Shown: positions 8,084 through 13,473 of the stretch, one piece after another
Layout of the letters: every line of letters starts with the position of its first letter
How positions within the stretch are numbered: position 1 is the first letter of the stretch
Source: an uncultured Clostridia bacterium
Lineage (GTDB): Bacteria; Bacillota; Clostridia; HGM11514
DNA length: 18,247 bases
Assembly (NCBI GenBank): GCA_902478725.1
Contig: CABSMD010000027.1
Span: forward strand, 1 to 18,247
Direction: 5' to 3'
Program-made: the position numbers and the translations under genes
The notes under the pieces: model-generated
What the model was told of the DNA's origin: nothing
Database searches by the model: none
Seen by the model: the letters and a program-made list of their open reading frames with translations, nothing else

Positions 8084-9071
8084 TGATCATCACCGCCTTA
8101 ATTCCATTTTCTTTGTCTTTCACATATGCGGGTATTGCCTCCGCCATTTCATCCAGAGAGAAACGGTGCGTGATCAATTCACCCGTATTTACAACTCCCG
8201 CCTGTATGAGCGAGATACATTCAGGAAAATAGAGCGCCGGGGAGGCATTGGAACCTCGCAGTTGCAGCTTTTTCACATGTACCACATTGCTGTCAAAGGT
8301 AACCATACCGGCATCCCCATAAGCGATCCCCAAAAATGCAACGATCGCACCGATATTACAAAGGTCAAACGCCGACGGTATCACCTTAGGCGGCGCGGTA
8401 ATGAGTACGCGATCCACCTTCACTGGAACCTCGCCAGGGGTGAACACCTCGTCGACACCCCAGCGTTTTGCCATTTCAATCCTTGCCTTGCATTCGGGCA
8501 GTTCGGTGGCATAGACACGGATCGCACCGTTTGCTTTTGCCATCTTCGCCGCCATCAGGCCGATCGGACCGAGACCCATAACCAGAGCGGTGTTACCCAG
8601 TTTAATGTCCGCCGTTTTTACCAGGTCGAGGGCGACTCCCATCGGTTCCACGACACTGGCCGCCTCAAATGAAATCCCGTCAAACTTTACGCAGGTTTCC
8701 ATGGGCACGATGATCTTTTCGGCAAACCCCATCGTTTCCCCTTCCCGTTCCCAAAAATTTGGCCCCTTATTGTCCAAATCCACCCGGCCGTTGCGGCTGA
8801 CGTCGGCAAACCGGTCAAAAGTACCGCTTTCGAGTACTATCTTGTCACCCGGTTTCACGTTTTTGACCAGACGGCCGCATTGCTCTACCACGCCCGCGAC
8901 CTCGTGCCCGAACTGTCTCCACTCCGGCGAAGCATAGCTCGCGAGTATCAAGTCGTGCCCGCACACACTGCACGCCTTGACATTGACCAAAACCTCATTC
9001 TCACCGATCTCACGCAACGCCACATTCCGCACCTCAAATTGATAGGGCACCTTCAAAAATCCTGCTCTCAT
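8076..9071 (-). CDS. Zinc-type medium-chain alcohol dehydrogenase (sorbitol dehydrogenase-like)
   Basis: NAD(P)-dependent polyol or sugar-alcohol dehydrogenase of 331 residues. The catalytic zinc site is suggested by C37 in CSVCGHD, H56-E57 in FGHE and E142 in VEPMG. The coenzyme-binding glycine motif GLGPIG is at 166-171. The lobe that normally carries four structural-zinc cysteines (about 81-112) contains none, so this enzyme should bind only the catalytic zinc. It is the first gene of the sugar operon: GGAGG lies 7 nt before the ATG, and a near-consensus promoter lies about 60 nt upstream. It overlaps the following Gfo/Idh gene by 8 nt, so the two redox enzymes are probably made in step and may act in sequence. 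Confidence 0.88.
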   Translation of the reverse strand: MRAGFLKVPYQFEVRNVALREIGENEVLVNVKACSVCGHDLILASYASPEWRQFGHEVAGVVEQCGRLVKNVKPGDKIVLESGTFDRFADVSRNGRVDLDNKGPNFWEREGETMGFAEKIIVPMETCVKFDGISFEAASVVEPMGVALDLVKTADIKLGNTALVMGLGPIGLMAAKMAKANGAIRVYATELPECKARIEMAKRWGVDEVFTPGEVPVKVDRVLITAPPKVIPSAFDLCNIGAIVAFLGIAYGDAGMVTFDSNVVHVKKLQLRGSNASPALYFPECISLIQAGVVNTGELITHRFSLDEMAEAIPAYVKDKENGIKAVMING

Positions 9072-9129
9072 ACTGCTCCCTCCGTTTTGTTTTATTTATA
9101 CTATCGTCACTCATCAAATCGTTTTCTCC

Positions 9130-9158
9130 ATTATACCGAACCGGCCTCTTCATTGCAA
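9130..9158 (-). promoter_or_regulatory. Sigma-A promoter of the sugar operon
   Basis: TTGCAA (9158-9153), a 17-nt spacer and a perfect TATAAT (9135-9130) on the minus strand, with the first ATG at 9071. The -35 lies inside the palindrome ATTGCAAT (9152-9159), a possible operator for the ROK regulator. The leader of about 50 nt shows no riboswitch-like structure. Confidence 0.8.
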
Positions 9159-9249
9159 TAGCATTCCTTTGGTTTTTTGCAGTCTAAAATTTATTTTTAT
9201 AAAATACAGACGCAAAAACAGGCGATTACACACCCAAACCACCACAATA

Positions 9250-9279
9250 AAAATAACCGCCTGTTAGGGCGGTTATTTT
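9250..9279 (-). terminator. Rho-independent terminator after the Pro/Arg-rich gene
   Basis: A 12-bp stem (9250-9261 paired with 9268-9279) around a 6-nt loop, with a GGCGG core and a T-rich exit (TTATTTTTATTG) on the minus strand. It begins 11 nt after the stop of the 52-codon gene and insulates the sugar operon promoter from it. Confidence 0.8.
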
Positions 9280-9290
9280 ATAGATGCTTA

Positions 9291-9449
9291 TTAACGGTAC
9301 CATGGCCTGCCTGGCCGGGATGGTCTGTGGGGTCTGCCCGGCGGTCGATTTGGCCGTCCCGGTCTGTTCGGAGGACGCCCAGGCCTGAACGGTGGCCGCG
9401 GCGGAATAGGCCAAAATGGGAATCCTGGAAAAATAGGAAAAAATGGCAT
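9291..9449 (-). CDS. Small Pro/Arg-rich cationic protein (52 aa)
   Basis: Function unknown. The predicted protein of 52 residues starts MPFFPIFPGFPFWPIPPRPP and continues with a run of RPG/RPN/RPP units ending GRPWYR. It contains 20 prolines and 11 arginines and no Lys, Asp or Glu, giving a strongly positive, extended chain. Residues 1-15 are aromatic and hydrophobic; residues 18-49 carry near-tandem G-R-P and x-R-P steps. Evidence that it is real: an AGGAG site 9 nt before the ATG (9463-9459), a clean TAA stop, a terminator just downstream, and a separate terminator closing the gene before it. A possible mother-cell promoter lies at 9472-9479. It may be a spore coat or crust component; the composition also recalls proline-rich antimicrobial peptides. 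Neither role is proven. Confidence 0.72.
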   Translation of the reverse strand: MPFFPIFPGFPFWPIPPRPPFRPGRPPNRPGRPNRPPGRPHRPSRPGRPWYR

Positions 9450-9471
9450 ATCTATCAACTCCTACAGTTCC

Positions 9472-9479
9472 ATACTATG
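9472..9479 (-). promoter_or_regulatory. Possible sporulation-sigma -10 element for the 52-aa gene
   Basis: CATAGTAT on the minus strand resembles the CATAnnAT shape of sigma-E/sigma-K -10 elements; an AC dinucleotide lies 16 nt upstream, as in sigma-K promoters. No sigma-A pair with correct spacing is visible. The element is 22 nt before the ATG, leaving a very short leader. The match is short and could be chance. Confidence 0.3.
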
Positions 9480-9518
9480 CCAACACAGGACAATAGTTGT
9501 CGAAATAACGCAAAAATA

Positions 9519-9547
9519 TCCCGTCCGGAGTCAATTACCGGACGGGA
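9519..9547 (-). terminator. Rho-independent terminator after the Met/Cys-rich gene
   Basis: A 10-bp GC-rich stem (TCCCGTCCGG, 9519-9528, with 9538-9547) and a 9-nt loop. On the minus strand it exits into TATTTTTG. It lies 10 nt after the stop of the 94-codon gene, so the 52-codon gene downstream must have its own promoter. Confidence 0.85.
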
Positions 9548-9557
9548 CACTTTTACA

Positions 9558-9842
9558 CTATTCGTCGAGATCGACAGCAGAACAATTAGGCTTGGTATAA
9601 GGGGTCGAAAACATTGGATTCATCACGTTCATCTGCGGGAAGCACTGCGGCATGCAGCCATACGGCTGGCAACGGTCATCCATCATATTCATCCCCATGC
9701 CCATTCCGCCCAACGGCATTGGGCATACACCGGGCATCCTCATCGGATAGCCATACACAACAAAGGGAACCATTCCCTCTCCCATGTTATCCCTATTGCA
9801 CTCCCGGTTGCATTCTCTCTTGCAGTTATCAATTTCTGACAT
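9558..9842 (-). CDS. Met/Cys-rich small protein, spore coat-like
   Basis: Function not recognised with certainty. The 94-residue protein has 15 methionines and 8 cysteines. A CxxxCxxxC run occupies residues 7-15 in a charged N-terminus, a GMGMGMNMM run lies at 46-54, and a second cysteine group is C58, C63 and C67. There is no signal peptide or membrane segment. Such low-complexity Met, Cys, Pro and Tyr-rich proteins are common in clostridial and bacillar spore coats, where disulfides cross-link layers; the same residues could also bind soft metals. A perfect AGGAGG site precedes the ATG, a terminator follows, and a CATATGAT element upstream is a possible mother-cell promoter. It lies 82 nt after the radical SAM gene, so readthrough from the metG operon is possible. 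Confidence 0.75.
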   Translation of the reverse strand: MSEIDNCKRECNRECNRDNMGEGMVPFVVYGYPMRMPGVCPMPLGGMGMGMNMMDDRCQPYGCMPQCFPQMNVMNPMFSTPYTKPNCSAVDLDE

Positions 9843-9887
9843 AACTCTCCTCCTTCAACATTTGGTTATAAAACCTACATCACTATA

Positions 9888-9895
9888 ATCATATG
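9888..9895 (-). promoter_or_regulatory. Possible sporulation-sigma -10 element for the 94-aa gene
   Basis: CATATGAT on the minus strand, 45 nt before the ATG, fits the CATAnnAT shape of sigma-E/sigma-K -10 elements; the upstream segment lacks a TTGACA-like -35 at 17 nt. A sigma-A reading of TATGAT or TATAGT is possible but has no partner. Confidence 0.3.
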
Positions 9896-9924
9896 CTGAT
9901 TCAGAAGGTTGTGTGACTGCCCGC

Positions 9925-10524
9925 TTACGCTGAAAACTCCCGCACCCGAAATTCCGTGCCAAGTTTTTCAGCAATGTGCCGGCATTCGGCGATATCCTCC
10001 GACGGAATAACGTCTACCACGGTCAGGGTTACACTCGCGGCATACTGCAGGCTTTCCTTCGCAAAGGAAAGTACAGCTTCAAAGGCGTCCGGCAGGGAAG
10101 GCTGAGAAATATCATTATATTTCTGCGCATCCGGCGCGTTGAGGCTAATGCTCAAATGTATCCCCTTTAACAGGGGCGGCACGTTTATTTTATGGATTAC
10201 GCTTGCGTGGCCGTTGGTGTTAATGCGGATCGGTATATCGGGATACTCCGTTTTGAGGAATTCGCAGACCGCTAAGACCACATTCAGACGGATCAGAGGC
10301 TCGCCATAGCCACAGAATACCACCTCGTCATAGCTGTGCTCCAGCTTGATTCGAAGCTCCCCGATGATCTCCTCCGCCGTAGGTTCCTCCTTCATCCAAA
10401 GGTCTATCCCGTCACCTACGCCGCCGTCAGTTTCCCGAATGCAAAACACACAATTATTATCACAGGCGTTCGTTACATTAACATACAGACTGTTGCCCAA
10501 TACATATAATATTTGATGATTCAT
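9925..10524 (-). CDS. TatD-linked radical SAM protein
   Basis: Radical S-adenosylmethionine enzyme of the small family found next to tatD genes (I recognise it as the TatD family-associated radical SAM protein, TIGR04038); its reaction is unknown. From the ATG at 10524 it has 199 residues. The [4Fe-4S] cluster motif CxxxCxxC is at C21, C25 and C28. CGYGEPL about 50 residues later is the SAM-binding GGE-like motif, and INTNGH near 100 is typical of the fold. The ATG is chosen because AAGGTGG lies 5 nt before it; the GTG at 10533 is inside that ribosome site. It is about half the length of many radical SAM enzymes, with no extra cluster domain. It starts 16 nt after tatD, in the metG operon. 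Confidence 0.9.
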   Translation of the reverse strand: MNHQILYVLGNSLYVNVTNACDNNCVFCIRETDGGVGDGIDLWMKEEPTAEEIIGELRIKLEHSYDEVVFCGYGEPLIRLNVVLAVCEFLKTEYPDIPIRINTNGHASVIHKINVPPLLKGIHLSISLNAPDAQKYNDISQPSLPDAFEAVLSFAKESLQYAASVTLTVVDVIPSEDIAECRHIAEKLGTEFRVREFSA

Positions 10525-10529
10525 ACTAT

Positions 10530-10536
10530 CCACCTT
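10530..10536 (-). promoter_or_regulatory. Ribosome binding site that sets the radical SAM start
   Basis: AAGGTGG on the minus strand, 5 nt before the ATG at 10524. Its own GTG (10533-10531) is in frame and can be miscalled as the start codon. Confidence 0.8.
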
Positions 10537-10540
10537 ATTT

Positions 10541-11317
10541 CTAATTTACCAACGCGGCCGCCTTTGAAAACAGCCGGAAGGTGTTTTCCATCGACAGCCG
10601 GGCGATCTCCTCCACGGTTGTCCCGCGCAGGGCGGCGATCCGTTCCGCTGTGTAATGCAACAATAGCGAACTATTGCGCTCTCCGCGATGGGGCACCGGT
10701 GCAAGATACGGGCAGTCGGTTTCGATCAGTAACCGGTCATCCGGCACCTCTCTCGCCGCTTCAGCGACGTTCTTCGCATTTTTAAACGTAACAGAACCGG
10801 AAAATGAGATATAAAAACCTAACTTTACCAGTTCCTTAACCATCTCTGCACTGCCAGAGTAGCAATGCATCACGCCCCGCAGTCCTTCTACGCGGCGGAT
10901 TACCTCCATACAGTCGCCATGTGCCTCCCTGTCATGTATGATGACCGGAAGGCCGCAACGGACAGCCAGCCTGGCCTGCTGCTCGAACCAGTATTGTTGC
11001 AGGTCGCGCGGCGAATTGTCATAATGGTAGTCGAGGCCAATTTCCCCAAGCGCAACCACACGTGGATGCCCGAGCAACCCCTCCAATTCGGCCATGCCCG
11101 CTTCACTCAGGCTGTCGGCGTCATGAGGATGCACCCCTGCCGCCGCAAATACAAAGCCGTATGTTTCCGCGATCTCCAATGCTTTACGTGAGGTAGGCAG
11201 GTCCGCGCCGATGTCTATAATATAGTCCACCCCGTTTTCCTGCATGGAAGTAAGCAATAGATCTCTATCCTCTTCAAAACGTTCGTCATCATAATGTGCA
11301 TGCGAGTCGAAAAACAT
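10541..11317 (-). CDS. tatD: TatD family metal-dependent hydrolase/DNase
   Basis: Cytoplasmic TIM-barrel hydrolase of the amidohydrolase superfamily; characterised members have 3'-5' exonuclease activity on DNA or RNA and a role in repair. Its 258 residues match the family length. All metal-site residues are visible: H6 and H8 in SHAHYDD, E92 in GEIGLDYH, H128 in IIHDREAH, H151 in MHCYSGS and D201 in ETDCPYLAP. It sits 13 nt after metG with an AGGGG ribosome site, an arrangement common in Firmicutes, and is followed by the radical SAM gene. Confidence 0.95.
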   Translation of the reverse strand: MFFDSHAHYDDERFEEDRDLLLTSMQENGVDYIIDIGADLPTSRKALEIAETYGFVFAAAGVHPHDADSLSEAGMAELEGLLGHPRVVALGEIGLDYHYDNSPRDLQQYWFEQQARLAVRCGLPVIIHDREAHGDCMEVIRRVEGLRGVMHCYSGSAEMVKELVKLGFYISFSGSVTFKNAKNVAEAAREVPDDRLLIETDCPYLAPVPHRGERNSSLLLHYTAERIAALRGTTVEEIARLSMENTFRLFSKAAALVN

Positions 11318-11330
11318 CTGTCTCTTCCCC

Positions 11331-13238
11331 TTATCTGACCTTGGAACCGTCCGCGATCTCTTCGCTGGTGGTGAGCACTGTCACATCATCGCCGCATTCG
11401 GCCGACAGGATCATGCCCTCCGACAGGATTCCTTTGATCTTGGCAGGCTTAAGATTGGCGGCAATCACCACGGTTTTGCCCATCAAATCCTCCGGCTTAT
11501 AATACTTGGCAATGCCGGATACGATCTGGCGCTCCTCTTTGCCGCAGGCAAGCTTGAACAGCAACAGCTTATCCGAGCCTTCCACCCGTTCGCAGATCAG
11601 CACCTTCGCGGTACGGATCTCCAACTTGGAAAATTCATCAATCGTGATTTGCGGCGTATCGGGCTTTTGCTTGACGGGATTGAGCCTTTCCAGCTCTGCA
11701 AGCTCTTTTTCCACATCGATCCTCGGGAAAAGTGCGCTGCCTTTGCACACACTGTAGATTTTCGGTTTTCCCCACTCTTTGGAACTATCCCAGGTCTTTA
11801 GAGAATCCTCGTTCACGCCAAGCTGACGGAAAATTTCCTGTGCGGTACGCGGCATAAATGGCGTGATCATCACAGCAGTCATCCGTATGCTCTCGGCCAG
11901 GTTATACATTACCTGGGCCAATCTTGGATGATTGGCTTCATCCTTAATGAGTACCCAGGGCATGGTTTCATCGATATATTTGTTGGTACGGGATACCAGC
12001 TTCCAGATCTGTGAAAGCGCGGTATTAAACTGCATGCTTTCGATCAGCTTTTCCACTTCCTCCGGCGTTTCCTTTGCCAAAGAGATAAGCTGGTCGTCAA
12101 ACTCCCCTGGCGCACGTTCGGCAGGCAGAGTCCCGTCAAAATACTTCTGGATCATGGACACAGTACGGCTGACCAAGTTTCCAAGATCGTTGGCAAGGTC
12201 GGCATTGATCCTCTGGATCAGCGCCTCATTGGTGAACACCCCGTCGGAACCGAACGGTACCTCACGCAACAAAAAATAACGGATCGCGTCCACGCCGTAT
12301 TTATCGACAAGCACGATCGGATCTACCACGTTGCCGCGGGATTTGGACATCTTACCACCCTCCAGCAACAGCCAGCCATGTCCAAACACCTGCTTGGGAA
12401 GCGGCAGGTCGAGCGCCATCAACAACGCGGGCCAGATGATGGTATGGAACCGTACAATCTCCTTGCCAACCAGATGCACGTCAGCCGGCCAGTATTTTTG
12501 AAACTTGGAATCGTCATCGCTTAAGTATCCTAACGCGGTGATATAGTTGGTCAGCGCATCCAGCCAGACATAGACGACATGCTTTTCATCAAACGGCACC
12601 GGCACACCCCATTTGAAGCTGGTACGTGATACGCACAAGTCCTCCAGGCCCGGCCGCAAAAAGTTATTGAGCATCTCGTTCTGCCGTGACTGCGGCAGAA
12701 TAAAATCCGGATTGTTCTCTATCAGCTCAATAATCCTGTCCTGGTATTTGGACAGACGGAAGAAATAGCTCTCCTCCTTTGTCAGTTCCACCTCGCGGCC
12801 ACAGTCGGGACATTTGCCGTCAACAAGCTGGTGCTCGGTCCAGAAGGATTCGCAAGGGGTACAGTACCACCCCTCATAATTGCTTTTATAGATATCGCCC
12901 TGATCGTACAGTTTTTTAAAGATCTTCTGTACGGCAACCTGATGCCGCTGCTCGGTGGTTCGGATAAAATCATCGTTTGTAATATCAAGCGCCTTCCACA
13001 CCTTTTGGAAACCTGCAACAATCTCATCGACATAGGCCTGCGGCGTGACACCTTCCTCCGCCGCTTTGCGCTCTATTTTCTGCCCATGCTCGTCAGAACC
13101 GGTCAGGAAGTAAACGTCATACCCACGCATCCTTTTATACCTCGCCATGGCGTCGGCCGCCACTGTGGTATAGGAATGCCCGATATGCGGCTTGCCGCTC
13201 GGATAATAGATGGGTGTCGTGATGTAGAATTTTTCCAT
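11331..13238 (-). CDS. metG: Methionyl-tRNA synthetase with C-terminal tRNA-binding domain
   Basis: Class I synthetase that charges tRNA-Met; cytoplasmic, probably a dimer through its C-terminal domain. From the ATG at 13238 it has 635 residues. The HIGH motif is PHIGH at 17-21, and KMSKS is at 296-300. A zinc knuckle is formed by C126, C129, C143 and C146. The C-terminal 100 residues, from about ITIDEFSKLEIRTAKV, form the EMAP/Trbp111-like tRNA-binding domain. The chosen ATG has AGGAGGT 9 nt upstream and opens directly with MEKFYITTPIYYPSGKPHIG; an in-frame TTG at 13283 lies upstream of that site and at the likely transcript start. It is first in the operon with tatD and the radical SAM gene. 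Confidence 0.97.
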   Translation of the reverse strand: MEKFYITTPIYYPSGKPHIGHSYTTVAADAMARYKRMRGYDVYFLTGSDEHGQKIERKAAEEGVTPQAYVDEIVAGFQKVWKALDITNDDFIRTTEQRHQVAVQKIFKKLYDQGDIYKSNYEGWYCTPCESFWTEHQLVDGKCPDCGREVELTKEESYFFRLSKYQDRIIELIENNPDFILPQSRQNEMLNNFLRPGLEDLCVSRTSFKWGVPVPFDEKHVVYVWLDALTNYITALGYLSDDDSKFQKYWPADVHLVGKEIVRFHTIIWPALLMALDLPLPKQVFGHGWLLLEGGKMSKSRGNVVDPIVLVDKYGVDAIRYFLLREVPFGSDGVFTNEALIQRINADLANDLGNLVSRTVSMIQKYFDGTLPAERAPGEFDDQLISLAKETPEEVEKLIESMQFNTALSQIWKLVSRTNKYIDETMPWVLIKDEANHPRLAQVMYNLAESIRMTAVMITPFMPRTAQEIFRQLGVNEDSLKTWDSSKEWGKPKIYSVCKGSALFPRIDVEKELAELERLNPVKQKPDTPQITIDEFSKLEIRTAKVLICERVEGSDKLLLFKLACGKEERQIVSGIAKYYKPEDLMGKTVVIAANLKPAKIKGILSEGMILSAECGDDVTVLTTSEEIADGSKVR

Positions 13239-13291
13239 TATCGATTTACCTCCTCTGTAAAATATAATTACTCTAATATACAAGTTTTTTT

Positions 13292-13320
13292 ATTGTATCA
13301 TATCCGCTATTCTTTGTCAA
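13292..13320 (-). promoter_or_regulatory. Sigma-A promoter of the metG operon
   Basis: TTGACA (13320-13315), a 17-nt spacer and TACAAT (13297-13292), with an extended TGA before the -10. This leaves a leader of about 45 nt, too short for a T-box or S-box riboswitch. A 6-bp inverted repeat AATCAT-gcaa-ATGATT (13320-13335) abuts the -35 and might be an operator. Confidence 0.85.
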
Positions 13321-13409
13321 ATCATGCAAATGATTCACGGGAATGTAAAAAAATGTTGCCTTGTAAACTATATACAAAAAACAATCCGTTAAATGGTTTA
13401 TTGATACCA

Positions 13410-13438
13410 TTGATTTGTAAAATACAGTAGGTTACAAT
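13410..13438 (+). promoter_or_regulatory. Sigma-A promoter of the secreted-protein gene
   Basis: TTGATT (13410-13415), a 17-nt spacer and TACAAT (13433-13438). An AGGAG site (13461-13465) stands 8 nt before the ATG at 13474. An inverted repeat AATGGT-8 nt-ACCATT (13392-13411) runs up to the -35 and may be an operator. Confidence 0.65.
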
Positions 13439-13473
13439 AGTTATAGTAAGAACAATAAAAAGGAGATGTTACA

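Noticed and set aside
9226..9414. A 62-codon minus-strand frame (MAYSAAATVQAW...) overlapping the Pro/Arg gene
   Set aside because: It is another frame of the same DNA, has no ribosome site, and runs through the terminator hairpin at 9250-9279. The 52-codon frame has the better start, site and stop.
13361..13377. Short inverted repeat TTGTA-aactata-TACAA
   Set aside because: Only 5 bp per arm in an AT-rich intergenic region; expected by chance.
13239..13473. T-box or S-box riboswitch ahead of metG
   Set aside because: The near-consensus promoter leaves only about 45 nt of leader, with no T-box sequence and no terminator hairpin.
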